From an uncultured Lachnospiraceae bacterium (GTDB taxonomy: Bacteria > Bacillota > Clostridia > Lachnospirales > Lachnospiraceae): DNA of 64,000 bases. The DNA is taken from the NCBI GenBank assembly GCA_910584685.1, contig CAJUAO010000010.1, forward strand, positions 1-64,000, read 5' to 3'. The position numbers were made by a program, and so were the translations under genes. Below the pieces are notes generated by a model. It had not been told where the DNA came from and did not search any database. It saw only the letters and a program-made list of their open reading frames with translations. Below, in pieces: positions 26,138 to 35,668 of the stretch (position 1 is its first letter; every line of letters starts with the position of its first letter).

Positions 26138-27385
26138 TTATCCACGGAAATATAAAGGCTGCGTAATAATACGATAATCCTTATGTTCATGGTCAGTTTT
26201 TTTAACAAAAATAGCGACCTGATACATTCCGGGAGCTTTTAGCTCCCATTCATAACGGGGCTCTCTTTGATAATGTGATTTATATATGCTCTCTCCACTA
26301 CGCATTAGATGAAAGGCAAAGTCAAATTCCTCTTTTACAACAGTGTCTGTAATATTAATTACAATGTTATCTCCCTTAAAAGAAAGCATAAAGGAAATTC
26401 CATAATCATCATGCTCGGACCGGGAGGTGCGTTCACATGTTTTTATAGGAGCATTAAGATTAAGAGGCTGTCGTTGTGCAAAGCCGCCCCAGAACTTTGT
26501 CATATATTTCCATGCAAGCTTTGGAGCATCCAACTGCTCTATGTCATAGTTAAGCCTTCTGCTAAACACTTCAAATGCTCCATGAAGCTTTTTGCCGTAG
26601 AACGAAGGAAAATCTTTTTCATTTTCAGCAATTGTTTGTTTTAAGCCTTCATATTCTGTATTAATCAATTCCTTTGCATCTAATGAATCCTTCAAATCCC
26701 CCGGATAATTAATAGGAATAATACATCCAAAGCCGAAATAACTAAACAAAGCCTGATAGTATTCATATTGTCTGTAATATATACTCCTTTCACGTGTCGG
26801 AATAAGAGATTCCCATACCATTGGCGCCAAAAGGCTTATTCCGCAGCAGCCGGTATGTCCTTCCCGGGCAATAAAACGAAAATCATTTCCGTTTGGAATC
26901 CTGAAATATATAACTCCACGGTCATTTGCCACCTTGTCCAAATTATCCAGTAAAAGAACTGTATCATACACATGCTCGAACACATCATTTACAATAATAA
27001 GGTCGAAATAATCATGAGGCAGCTTATTAAGAAAATCCGTGGAGGTAGCATCCGCTTTAATAAAATCACAGCTTCCCTCGTGGAAGGATTCATTTTTATG
27101 ATTAAGCACGGCAAATTCGTAAAGCGCATCTGATATTTCTACGCCATAACTATAAGCCCCTTTCTTTGCCGCTTCTATAGTAAACCCACCATATGCGCAG
27201 CCCACGTCAAGAATCCTTAATCCCTTCATGGAAAAGCCATACGCTTCAAATACACCGATTGTATCAAGACCACGGCTATTAGTTGTGGCTGCAAAGGTAT
27301 AATGCTGTAAATCCAATCCAGATAATTCTGATGAATTTTCACAATTATATTTTTCATTTAATGCGGCTATAAAATCTGTATACAT
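26138..27385 (-). CDS. SAM-dependent methyltransferase with C-terminal beta domain
   Basis: A 415-residue protein. A class I methyltransferase domain has motif I DVGCAYGGF at about residues 60-68, the acidic ribose-binding VEIS after the next strand, and motif DYFDLIIVNDVFEHV near 125-139. After a helical part (about 200-300), the C-terminal 100 residues are beta-rich (SFMLSFKGDNIVINI, WELKAPGMYQVAIFVKK), like a carbohydrate-binding or Ig-like module. I infer methylation of a sugar in the surface glycan, perhaps a terminal cap. The next deacetylase-like gene upstream ends 24 bp before it. Confidence 0.8.
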   Translation of the reverse strand: MYTDFIAALNEKYNCENSSELSGLDLQHYTFAATTNSRGLDTIGVFEAYGFSMKGLRILDVGCAYGGFTIEAAKKGAYSYGVEISDALYEFAVLNHKNESFHEGSCDFIKADATSTDFLNKLPHDYFDLIIVNDVFEHVYDTVLLLDNLDKVANDRGVIYFRIPNGNDFRFIAREGHTGCCGISLLAPMVWESLIPTRERSIYYRQYEYYQALFSYFGFGCIIPINYPGDLKDSLDAKELINTEYEGLKQTIAENEKDFPSFYGKKLHGAFEVFSRRLNYDIEQLDAPKLAWKYMTKFWGGFAQRQPLNLNAPIKTCERTSRSEHDDYGISFMLSFKGDNIVINITDTVVKEEFDFAFHLMRSGESIYKSHYQREPRYEWELKAPGMYQVAIFVKKTDHEHKDYRIITQPLYFRG

Positions 27386-27409
27386 TTAAATATATTCTCC
27401 TTTTTTAGT

Positions 27410-28738
27410 CTATAGGAAACTACTGCAATCAGAATGTATTGTCTTTATATCATAATAATCTTCATATTCATGAAAACCTGCATTATGCAGACTTTCGCGA
27501 ATTTCAGGGAAGCAGGTGTTTGCTAACACAAAAACATAATATTTATCCGGGGATATTCCCGCTTCCTCAAAGGTCTTTACAGGCTTCCCCCTCCAAAGCG
27601 CATGCTTATGGGCATCCCGTGAAATATAAAATTCCACGTCAAGAAGCATATGAAGCTCTCTGACACGAATAATCCTCGCTTCAATCCAGCCCTTGCCCCA
27701 AATTACTACCTTACGCCCCTTTGCTTTTTGTTTTATAAAGTCTTCTGTCTGTTCCAGCCTTTTTTTTAATTCACATTGCTCAGGCAGAGAAAAAACCGTA
27801 TCAAAATTAACAGTATCTGAAAAGCTTATTGTATTTGTACTTATAGCCGAAGCCGCCGTGATAAAGTTTATTTTATCCTTAAAATATGTAAGAAAACGGT
27901 CAAAAAGCTCAACCGCATATGGATTCGGAACATCAATCCAGCCTGTATTCTTAAAACGCTCTTTCTCATAACAAAAAGACCAGCCATGCATAAGCAGCGT
28001 TGCTATGGCGTCATTTCCATAATAATCATAAAAGCTTTTAAACAGCCTTTCATATTCTTCTAAACAGATATCTACAGACTGTTCATTCTCCGGATACAGA
28101 TAAGCTTCATTAAAGTTCAATACCTTTAATGGAGAATCCCCGTGTTCGGGAATTATCCCAACAGGAATCTCAATAATGCCGTTTTCAAAGGTAAATTGCT
28201 TTTTAACGGGCTTTTTAAGCGGTCGTAGATAGCTATAACTGGAATCTGCTGCAATTCCCTTTTTTTTAAGCTGCTTAAGAAGCGCCTTATCAAATCGGTA
28301 TTCACCGCCCCGAAAAATGACGGGGGTATTCTTTGTACATTTTTCATATTGCTTGAGACAATAATCAACCATATAGCCGGATATCTCCTCGTCCTCATAC
28401 CATGTGTAATAGCTTATTCCGGCATTTGGAAACCTTTCACGGACTTTTTTTTCAAGAAGCTTATAATGACAGTGAATTTGAAGGTCATGTCCTCTTTGGG
28501 CAATATATTTTCCCACCTTGATAATTTCATCGCCATAAGTTTCCACCTCTGCAAAGTCAAGAAAAAATGTCATCTTAATATTATGCCTGTCGGCAACGTC
28601 CATCATTTTTCCAATGCCCCATTCTTCCCCGCCTATACGTCCATAGATAAGCTTGTCCACATGGCTGTCAGAAGCGCGCATCGACAAAGCCTCCACATCA
28701 ACGGTTAAAATACACGCAGGCTTATCTGTCATACTCAT
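27410..28738 (-). CDS. Polysaccharide deacetylase-like protein with Rossmann-like tail
   Basis: A 442-residue cytoplasmic protein. Residues about 8-300 resemble the CE4/NodB deacetylase barrel: TVDVEA (Asp14) in place of TFDDGP, a metal-ligand-like IHCHY (His89, His91), FRGGEYRFD, and LLMHGW near residue 250. Residues about 341-432 form a separate module starting VVIWGKGW and ending EYEDYYDI, similar to nucleotide-binding PglD-type N-terminal domains. It has no signal peptide, unlike wall deacetylases, so a soluble sugar or lipid-linked substrate is inferred. It is a paralogue of the N-terminal two thirds of the gene upstream, whose stop it overlaps (ATGA). Confidence 0.75.
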   Translation of the reverse strand: MSMTDKPACILTVDVEALSMRASDSHVDKLIYGRIGGEEWGIGKMMDVADRHNIKMTFFLDFAEVETYGDEIIKVGKYIAQRGHDLQIHCHYKLLEKKVRERFPNAGISYYTWYEDEEISGYMVDYCLKQYEKCTKNTPVIFRGGEYRFDKALLKQLKKKGIAADSSYSYLRPLKKPVKKQFTFENGIIEIPVGIIPEHGDSPLKVLNFNEAYLYPENEQSVDICLEEYERLFKSFYDYYGNDAIATLLMHGWSFCYEKERFKNTGWIDVPNPYAVELFDRFLTYFKDKINFITAASAISTNTISFSDTVNFDTVFSLPEQCELKKRLEQTEDFIKQKAKGRKVVIWGKGWIEARIIRVRELHMLLDVEFYISRDAHKHALWRGKPVKTFEEAGISPDKYYVFVLANTCFPEIRESLHNAGFHEYEDYYDIKTIHSDCSSFL

Positions 28739-30681
28739 AGGTCATATCCTTTCCGGCAGCAATACCACTTACATGAGCTGTCAGTAATTATATCATATTT
28801 CTCATAGCACTTCACATCTGAAAAGTGTCTGCCTAGCTGCTTGGTAAAATCCGTTTCCCCATAATAGCGGAAAGTTCCAATCTTATATTTTTCATAATTT
28901 TCCTTTCCATACCATCCGGTAGGGTCTTTGCTTTCAGTAGTTTTTAATGTTTTACTGCCAATAACAAAAATAAGAGCCGTACCGCCGGGGCGCAAAACCC
29001 TTGATATTTCTGCCAAAGCCCTTTCGTCGTCATAGACATGGTTAAGCACACAGTTTGCAAATACCAGGTCAAAGGATTCAGACGGAATATCAGGCATATT
29101 ACATATATCTGCGATAATATCCGTCTTACATTCCGGTCTGATATCAACAGATACCGTATTAGCGCCCATGTTTTTAAAAAACAGGCGTTCAGGTATAGTA
29201 GGAGAAATATGTAAAATCTTTGTTTTAGTAAAATCTATGTGTATATTTTCATTTAACAAATTCGGAATGGTTCGAGACCGCTCTACAGATTTGCAGGATG
29301 AACATTTTCTTGGAATTGATGAGTTATATGTTTCAAAAATGTTCCCTCCGCAGATTGGACAGTTATATGACAAACGGTACTGAACTCCGTTAGTTTGATT
29401 TTCAGGTACTAATTCCTGAATATCATAATAATCCTTAAATCTTATAAAGCCTAACTGATGCAAGGTATCGCGAATCTCAGAAAATGTAGGCTGCGCTAGC
29501 AGCAATACAAAATTATTTTCCGGTGAAATATTAACATCTGAATATTTATATACAGGCTTTCCACGCCACTGCGGGCGTATATCTGCGTCATTGGAAATAT
29601 AGTATGCCGCATCCATTGAATTATGCAGATTAACCGCCTGAAATACAGTAGATTCCAACCAGCCTTTTCCCCAAATGACTATTTGCCTTCCGTTAGCCTG
29701 TTCGTTAACAAAATCACTTACCTTCATGAGATTCTTTCTTGCAAGCGGTGAATTATCACAAAAAACAGAACGAAAATCAGCGGTTTTTAAGGTTTCAGAC
29801 GATATTTGCCTTAGTGCTTCAGAAACGCTGATAAATTCCACTTTATCTTTAAGAGCTTCAATAAAGCGGTCAAAAAAAGATACCAGTGTATCATTTGGCT
29901 TATCAAAAAATCCTGAAGGAGACGGTTCATCATTGTGGAGGAAAGACCAGCTATGCATCAAAACCGTTGCTATGGCATCCCTTCCATAATACTCATAATA
30001 TTCATCAAACAACTTATTGTATTCCCCAATAGTCCTGTCAAAATCCTCAAGGGCTTTTGGCTCAAGGGCTGCATAATTAAAATTCAATGGTTTTTTGTCC
30101 GGCAAAATGCCAATAGGCAGCTCTATTAACCCATTTTCAAACAAAAACTGTTTATTTGCAGTCAGAATCAACGGTCTTATACAATTATAGCTTAAATCTG
30201 CCTGATAACCCTTTTCCTTTAAAACCTTCAGTATGGGAATATCAAAGCGGTATTCACCGCCCCTGTACGCCGCAGGCATTTTACCAGTGCACCTTACATA
30301 TTGCTCTGTAACATAATCAATCATAATCTTGGCGTCATTGTCATTTTTATACCATGAATAATAGTTTTCATTGCTACCCCACGGTTCCTTTCCTACAACA
30401 TCCTTAAGCAAATCATAGTGACAGTGCACCTGAAGGTCATGTCCCCGGGAAACAATATATTTTCCTACGTTGATAATTTCATCACCATATAATTCACATT
30501 CTGCAAAATCAAGAAAAAATGTTACTTCTACATTATGCTTATCCGCAATATCCATTATTTTTCCAATACCGTATTCCCCGCCGCCTACTTTTCCATAAAT
30601 CAACGTATCTACGTGATTCGAGCCGGCTCTCATAGGCATTGCTTCCACATCCACTGTAATCATACATCTTGGTTTTATCAT
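28735..30681 (-). CDS. Deacetylase-like / Rossmann-like / methyltransferase fusion
   Basis: A 648-residue protein with four parts: a CE4-like domain (about 8-300; VDVEAMPMRAG, VHCHYDLL, YRGGEYRFD, VLMHSWSF), the same PglD-like module as its paralogue (about 328-425; IVIWGKGW to KDYYDIQE), a four-Cys zinc-ribbon-like segment (about 441-464; CPIC and CSSC), and a class I methyltransferase (about 485-640; ESFDLVFANCVLNHV, LRPGGTALIFV). The methyltransferase motif I is the unusual LHISPTIPE rather than a Gly-rich loop. No signal peptide is present. The order suggests consecutive N-deacetylation and methylation of the same sugar, but this is inference. It starts three bases after the heparinase-like gene. 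Confidence 0.75.
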   Translation of the reverse strand: MIKPRCMITVDVEAMPMRAGSNHVDTLIYGKVGGGEYGIGKIMDIADKHNVEVTFFLDFAECELYGDEIINVGKYIVSRGHDLQVHCHYDLLKDVVGKEPWGSNENYYSWYKNDNDAKIMIDYVTEQYVRCTGKMPAAYRGGEYRFDIPILKVLKEKGYQADLSYNCIRPLILTANKQFLFENGLIELPIGILPDKKPLNFNYAALEPKALEDFDRTIGEYNKLFDEYYEYYGRDAIATVLMHSWSFLHNDEPSPSGFFDKPNDTLVSFFDRFIEALKDKVEFISVSEALRQISSETLKTADFRSVFCDNSPLARKNLMKVSDFVNEQANGRQIVIWGKGWLESTVFQAVNLHNSMDAAYYISNDADIRPQWRGKPVYKYSDVNISPENNFVLLLAQPTFSEIRDTLHQLGFIRFKDYYDIQELVPENQTNGVQYRLSYNCPICGGNIFETYNSSIPRKCSSCKSVERSRTIPNLLNENIHIDFTKTKILHISPTIPERLFFKNMGANTVSVDIRPECKTDIIADICNMPDIPSESFDLVFANCVLNHVYDDERALAEISRVLRPGGTALIFVIGSKTLKTTESKDPTGWYGKENYEKYKIGTFRYYGETDFTKQLGRHFSDVKCYEKYDIITDSSCKWYCCRKGYDL

Positions 30682-30684
30682 TTA

Positions 30685-32250
30685 TTATTCCTCCTTGAAA
30701 GTGATTTTTGCCGTTATTTCACCGGATATTGTATTTTGGGCAAAGGTGTCAAGCAGCATGGTTTCCTCATAAGCATTGTAGGAAGGTGAGGCAACGCCAA
30801 ACTGCACAACGGTCATGGTATCCGGCATATCATAAATAATTTCAAACCGAATTTTTATATTGTTAATCCCAGACTCCAATATTCTATTTTGGGCTGAAAA
30901 GCACGCTTTTTCAATAAAGGACTTTGGAATTACAAAACGCTGCCGCATTACCTCAGGCTTTTCACATTGCCAGCTATCCTTTATAATTACTTCGCCAGAA
31001 AAAACTGAAATCTCCCGGCATACATAAATATCCTTCAGTTTATATTCGCCTCTTACAAAGCCGGCGTCATCCCCAATGTTATGCTCATATGCAGTAATAG
31101 CAGAATACTGTAAGGAATCACAAAACTCCATTTGAAACATACTGTCAGCAAAAAGAGGGAAAATTCCTGAATGTCCCGCAGACGAACGAACATACCGGTT
31201 AATCGGAGTATATCTGTCATAATTGTATTGTCCCGTATCAATCAGGAAATCCATGTCCTTATATCTTAAGGTAACGCTTGAAATATCTATATGAGCATGT
31301 GTTTGATAAACAGTCTTTAACTTGAGACTTAAATAAACATTCCCCACCTTCAAAACAGCTATGCCAATATCAGGAAACAGGCGGGAGCAGGTGTTACTTT
31401 CAGATATTTTTACAATCTGACCGTCGCCAATTAAAGGAAGGGTGCCATCCTTATGCGCAAAGGTGACAAACGCCTCCTTTGAACGCCTAAGCTTATCTGT
31501 TATACCTTCAATACCGGATATTTTGTAATATGCGCAAAATTTAATTGCATTGTCATATAAAAAATTATTATACCTGAAGTATGACAGGCTGTGCTCGTTA
31601 TTTGTAAAATCATTAAAATAGCTGTCTTTAAATAATAAGTTTATCCGTTTAATACTTTGCTTCTGCCAGACATCAGCCTCCCGGCAGTTTCCGAATAAAA
31701 CGCTAAGGTGAAGCAGGGCAATATTTTGAAACATGCCATGATTGTTATTATTTTGATAATATTCGTCATTCATCAGCCACTCTCCGTAGCTCATTAGCAG
31801 CTTAAGGAAATCCTCCTGAAAGGGAATAGTTCCCAAAACATCAAATGCTTTTATAAAAAGCAGGGTTTGCGCATAAACGGGCAAGTCGTCATAGACAGGT
31901 CCGTATTCCTTAAAATATGCATGAAATTGACTGATAACCCTTTCAAACACACTTTTGTAAATTTCTTTTCCTGTTTCCTTATAGGCAGTAAGAACATCTG
32001 TCAGATAATCCATTGCAAAAAGATATTCCTTTTTTGAAACTAAATCGCTGCCCTCAAGCTGATGACAAAAAATATTTTTCCCACCGTCATTTATATTCAG
32101 GCAAAAATCATTATACACAATTATAATGCCCTTTACGCATGAATCTGCAACATCAATAAAGCCGCTCTTTAAGCCTCTGTCTACATAAAAATCCATTCTG
32201 ACAGGCTCACATGCTTCAATATGAGACATTACATTATCCATATCCTCCAT
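30685..32250 (-). CDS. Heparinase II/III-like protein
   Basis: A 521-residue protein with the heparinase II/III layout: an all-helical toroid in the N-terminal half (about 60-290; NNNNHGMFQN, EHSLSYFRYNN) and a beta-sandwich C-terminal half carrying AHIDISSVTLRYKDMDFLID and GQYNYDRYTPINRYVRSSAGHSG (about 315-360). Such enzymes cleave uronic-acid-containing polymers by beta-elimination, using Tyr and His residues that are present in this second stretch. No signal peptide is seen. It lies directly downstream of wecC, whose product would be a uronic acid, which makes a ManNAcA-containing glycan the first candidate substrate. Confidence 0.8.
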   Translation of the reverse strand: MEDMDNVMSHIEACEPVRMDFYVDRGLKSGFIDVADSCVKGIIIVYNDFCLNINDGGKNIFCHQLEGSDLVSKKEYLFAMDYLTDVLTAYKETGKEIYKSVFERVISQFHAYFKEYGPVYDDLPVYAQTLLFIKAFDVLGTIPFQEDFLKLLMSYGEWLMNDEYYQNNNNHGMFQNIALLHLSVLFGNCREADVWQKQSIKRINLLFKDSYFNDFTNNEHSLSYFRYNNFLYDNAIKFCAYYKISGIEGITDKLRRSKEAFVTFAHKDGTLPLIGDGQIVKISESNTCSRLFPDIGIAVLKVGNVYLSLKLKTVYQTHAHIDISSVTLRYKDMDFLIDTGQYNYDRYTPINRYVRSSAGHSGIFPLFADSMFQMEFCDSLQYSAITAYEHNIGDDAGFVRGEYKLKDIYVCREISVFSGEVIIKDSWQCEKPEVMRQRFVIPKSFIEKACFSAQNRILESGINNIKIRFEIIYDMPDTMTVVQFGVASPSYNAYEETMLLDTFAQNTISGEITAKITFKEE

Positions 32251-32262
32251 TACCCTTCTCCT

Positions 32263-33468
32263 TTATAAATGATAAGCGTCGCCCGGTAAGCACCTTCTCG
32301 TATCAAGTACAATTTTATCCTTCAACTTATCAGAATACTCAATAATCTCATTATGTCCAACCATAATAACAACAAAGTCCGTCTTCTCTAAAAACTCATC
32401 AAGGCTAAATACCTGACGCTCCACAATACTTTCCTTTACCATTGGGTCATAGCAGAGAAGCGGAGAAGCAAGATGTTTTTTCATACACTCTAAAAGCTGC
32501 AGTGTAGGACTTTCACGTACGTCGTCCACATTCTCCTTGTAGGTTATGCCATAAAGTCCAACACGTGAGATGTCATTAATACCTCTTAATTCCATAATCT
32601 CGCGGATTCGCTCAAGAACAAATTCCGGCATAGAATCATTAATCTTGCGGGCTGCAAGTATAATATTCGCTAAGCCGGGATAATCTCCCACCAAAAACCA
32701 TGGGTCGACTGAAATGCAATGCCCCCCTACTCCCGGACCGGGAGACAGTATATTGACGCGGGGATGCTTATTGGCAATACGGATAATTTCGTATACATCC
32801 AAATCGTCTGACCTGCATATTTTCGCCAATTCATTTGCAAAGGCTATATTAATGTCACGAAAGGTATTTTCCACAACCTTTGACATTTCCGCAGAGCGGA
32901 TATCCGTTAAGACAATTTCACCCTTACAGAAGGAGCCGTAGATTTCCTTAAGCTTTTCTCCGGTCTCCCTGTCGTCTGCTCCGATTGTTCGGGAATTATG
33001 TTCAAGCTCGTAAAGCATTGCTCCCGGAATAATCCTCTCCGGCGCGTGGGCAAGCTTAACGGCTTTTCCGGCTTCGTTCACAATAGGCCGGATATTCTTA
33101 TCAATAACGCCGGGTGAAATAGTGCTTTCAACAACAATAACGCTGTCCTCCCTGCATACCTTTAGAACGCTGTGTACTGCCGCTTCAATATATCCTGTAT
33201 CTACCTTTTTACTGACCTTGTCATATGGGGTAGGCACTGAAATAATATATACATCCGCCTCCATATACTCCTCAGTAAATTGTATTCCGTTTTCTACAGC
33301 CCGGGAAAACAGCTCATTCAGACCTTTTTCCTGAAATGTAAGCCTGTTATTCTTAAGAGAATTTACAACATTTTCATTTTTGTCCGTGCCGACTACAGTG
33401 TTTCCGCTTACTGCCAGCATAAGCGCAGTGGGAAGACCAATATAGCCCAGTCCTATTACATTAATCAT
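32263..33468 (-). CDS. wecC: UDP-N-acetyl-D-mannosamine dehydrogenase-like
   Basis: A 401-residue nucleotide sugar dehydrogenase that oxidises C6 of a UDP-hexose to the uronate with 2 NAD+. The dinucleotide motif IGLGYIGLPTALML is at residues 3-16 and the catalytic Cys at about 250 in GPGVGGHCISVDPWF; the VDPWF form is typical of the WecC (ManNAcA) group rather than of UDP-glucose dehydrogenases. The start at 33468 is chosen because an AGAGGTG motif precedes it and residues before it are not dehydrogenase-like. It overlaps the end of the fusion gene upstream by 8 bp and pairs functionally with wecB at the end of the operon. Confidence 0.92.
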   Translation of the reverse strand: MINVIGLGYIGLPTALMLAVSGNTVVGTDKNENVVNSLKNNRLTFQEKGLNELFSRAVENGIQFTEEYMEADVYIISVPTPYDKVSKKVDTGYIEAAVHSVLKVCREDSVIVVESTISPGVIDKNIRPIVNEAGKAVKLAHAPERIIPGAMLYELEHNSRTIGADDRETGEKLKEIYGSFCKGEIVLTDIRSAEMSKVVENTFRDINIAFANELAKICRSDDLDVYEIIRIANKHPRVNILSPGPGVGGHCISVDPWFLVGDYPGLANIILAARKINDSMPEFVLERIREIMELRGINDISRVGLYGITYKENVDDVRESPTLQLLECMKKHLASPLLCYDPMVKESIVERQVFSLDEFLEKTDFVVIMVGHNEIIEYSDKLKDKIVLDTRRCLPGDAYHL

Positions 33469-34828
33469 CTGATACACCTCTGTTTTCCTTAATATTATTT
33501 CTTTCTGCCAAAAACCTTTCCATAATATCCGCCAGCGCAATACTCTCGCCTTTAGTAAGCTTGAAGCGTTTTTCATCAAAGCCGTTAATGCCTGATACAA
33601 AATCACCGATTTCATATCGAAGTCCGTCCTTTAAAAACTTGGAAAAATATTTCTCGTTCTGGCTTCTGTCCTCACGGCATACCTCAAAGGAGGATGTTTT
33701 CCACCAGGGAGCGTCCACCAGAATATATCCCCTCGTTCCCGATATAATAAGCTGTCCCTCGGATTTTACGCCAAGTCCGTTTTTTGAGGTTGCAAAGGCA
33801 TTCTCATATGTAAAATACGCCTTTGTATAAATATCCAGCCCGTTTGCGGCTGTCTGACTCTTAAATTCCAAATCCTGATAATTTTCTCCTAAAATCTTTA
33901 AAACAGGCAGCAGCGTATAGCTTCCAAGCTCTGTAAAGCTGCCGCCGTAGACTGTGTCCGTCAGTTCTCTGCTTAAAGGATTTTCAAGCTTTGTAAAGCA
34001 TGCCTCTACGTCGCGGACATTACCAATGGCTCCGCTCCTCACAATAGAGAGAAGCTGGTTAAAGCCGGGACAGTAAGCGGTTTTTATTGCCTCCATTAAA
34101 ATAACCTTATTTTCCTCTGCCATAAGAAACAGCTCTTCCGCCTGACTTCTTTTTAAAACCATAGGCTTTTCACATAATACGTGCTTGTGATGGCTAATTG
34201 CGCTTTTAATATATTCATAATGTGTTTCATGGGGAGAGGCAATATATACGGCGTCTACTTCCTCGTAAAACTCCTCAAGATTGTCCATATATTTATTCAT
34301 CTCAAAATGCTTTGCAAAGCTTTCGGCGCTTTCTATATGAGGATTATAAACGGCGTCTATATTTATTCCGCTTACATATTTTACCTCAGGAACCATTCTC
34401 GCGGCAATACGTCCCGTTCCAATGATTCCCAGCCGGATAATATTATATTTTTTTGCCCTGAGCATAGTGCTGGAAATATCCTTTGTTCTTTCCAGATAGA
34501 CAACCTCACAATAATTTTTCATATAGTCAAACGAGCCTGTCCAATCGGAGCCCACGGTAAAAATATCCACACCGTATTTAATAATGTCTTCAACCTTTTG
34601 TCCCTCATGGTCCTCTATAATAATTTCATCGGCAAAGCCTGTCTTTCGCACATTTTCAATCCGGTCCATCAGAGAATCTATTACGTTCATTTTCCCTCGG
34701 GATTCGTCATAGTGCTCAGTGGTAACTCCCACAATCAGCCAGTCGCCCAAGGCCTTGGCTCGCTTTAGCAGGCGGTAATGACCTTCGTGAAATAAATCAA
34801 AGGACCCATATGTAATTACTTTTTTCAT
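33461..34828 (-). CDS. Cytidylyltransferase fused to Gfo/Idh/MocA oxidoreductase
   Basis: A 455-residue two-domain protein. Residues 1-128 are a TagD-like cytidylyltransferase with the nucleotide motif GSFDLFHEGH (8-17) and the ISSTML (118-123) counterpart of ISTT. Residues 131-455 are an NAD(P)-dependent sugar oxidoreductase with the Rossmann motif GIIGTGRIA (134-142) and the CEKPMVL catalytic Lys-Pro motif. The first domain would make a CDP-activated small polyol and the second reduce or oxidise its precursor, so one chain could make a CDP-alcohol from a keto compound. GGAGAG precedes the ATG. The licD gene upstream ends 15 bp before it. Confidence 0.88.
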   Translation of the reverse strand: MKKVITYGSFDLFHEGHYRLLKRAKALGDWLIVGVTTEHYDESRGKMNVIDSLMDRIENVRKTGFADEIIIEDHEGQKVEDIIKYGVDIFTVGSDWTGSFDYMKNYCEVVYLERTKDISSTMLRAKKYNIIRLGIIGTGRIAARMVPEVKYVSGINIDAVYNPHIESAESFAKHFEMNKYMDNLEEFYEEVDAVYIASPHETHYEYIKSAISHHKHVLCEKPMVLKRSQAEELFLMAEENKVILMEAIKTAYCPGFNQLLSIVRSGAIGNVRDVEACFTKLENPLSRELTDTVYGGSFTELGSYTLLPVLKILGENYQDLEFKSQTAANGLDIYTKAYFTYENAFATSKNGLGVKSEGQLIISGTRGYILVDAPWWKTSSFEVCREDRSQNEKYFSKFLKDGLRYEIGDFVSGINGFDEKRFKLTKGESIALADIMERFLAERNNIKENRGVSDD

Positions 34829-34843
34829 CAGACACTCTCCTTT

Positions 34844-35668
34844 TTAATCTTTAGGAAATTTTAATTCGCTGACAAGATGCTGCTTACGTTTATCAGGCGG
34901 GGGAAGCTTCATATAATCTCCGAATTTGAAGGTAAGGTATCCGTCGTAATCCCTTATGCCGTTAAACACCTCGCCTTCAAAGGTTATCTTATCCATATCC
35001 TTATACCATCTGGAAAGATAGCCGTATTCACGGTTTGGCGTTGGAAACATAAGAATCCTTACCCATTTTGTATGCTTTCTGTTTCTCCGGCGTACATATT
35101 TATCATAATGTGAAAGTATCATGCCAAGAGGGAGCTTTGACATAACCCTGTATACAGACCTTTTTATAAGGCGCTTTTCACGCTCCCTTCCTGACTGGGA
35201 ATACAAAAGCTTCCGGATACAAAAACAGTGAAAGCTGCATAATGTGCGTCCAATATGGCTGTCAGGAACGTAATCCAAAGGGAAAATATCAATCCAAATT
35301 CCCTGTTCATAAGGCATGCTTTCCGTACCCCATACTACATACCGGCTGTTTTTGCGTCTGAGCTTTCCATATCCCCACCGATATCCCTTAGTGCAGGTAT
35401 GGTCCTGAAAATAAAAGCGGGTGGTGTCAAGATATTTACCGCATGCCTTCCGAAATGCCTCATAGTCATTTCTAAGCATTGCCACATCTGCATCGTCATC
35501 CCAAGGAATAAAGCCTCCATGACGCACTGCGCCAAGGATAGTTCCGGCAATAATGACATATGGGATATCTGCAAGTTCACAGATACGCCGCACCTCGCAT
35601 AAAAGCTCAAGCAATATTGACTGCAGGTAATGAAGCTGCTTTTGTGATAATGTAACCGGCTTACTCAT
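34844..35668 (-). CDS. LicD family phosphotransferase
   Basis: A 274-residue LicD protein. These enzymes attach phosphocholine or other phospho-alcohols from a CDP donor to sugars. The nucleotidyltransferase-fold signature GTILGAVRHGGFIPWDDDADVAML (about residues 41-64) holds the two metal-binding Asp pairs; KLRRKNSRYV and DIFPLDYV follow as in the family. It directly precedes the cytidylyltransferase fusion gene, which could supply its CDP-activated substrate. No choline uptake or kinase gene (licA, licB) is in the window, so choline is not implied. It overlaps the radical SAM gene by 8 bp. Confidence 0.9.
   Translation of the reverse strand: MSKPVTLSQKQLHYLQSILLELLCEVRRICELADIPYVIIAGTILGAVRHGGFIPWDDDADVAMLRNDYEAFRKACGKYLDTTRFYFQDHTCTKGYRWGYGKLRRKNSRYVVWGTESMPYEQGIWIDIFPLDYVPDSHIGRTLCSFHCFCIRKLLYSQSGREREKRLIKRSVYRVMSKLPLGMILSHYDKYVRRRNRKHTKWVRILMFPTPNREYGYLSRWYKDMDKITFEGEVFNGIRDYDGYLTFKFGDYMKLPPPDKRKQHLVSELKFPKD

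Noticed and set aside
34844..35668. Naming the licD products as phosphocholine transferases
   Set aside because: licA and licB counterparts are absent, and the family also uses other CDP-alcohols; the neighbouring cytidylyltransferase fusion points to an unknown polyol.
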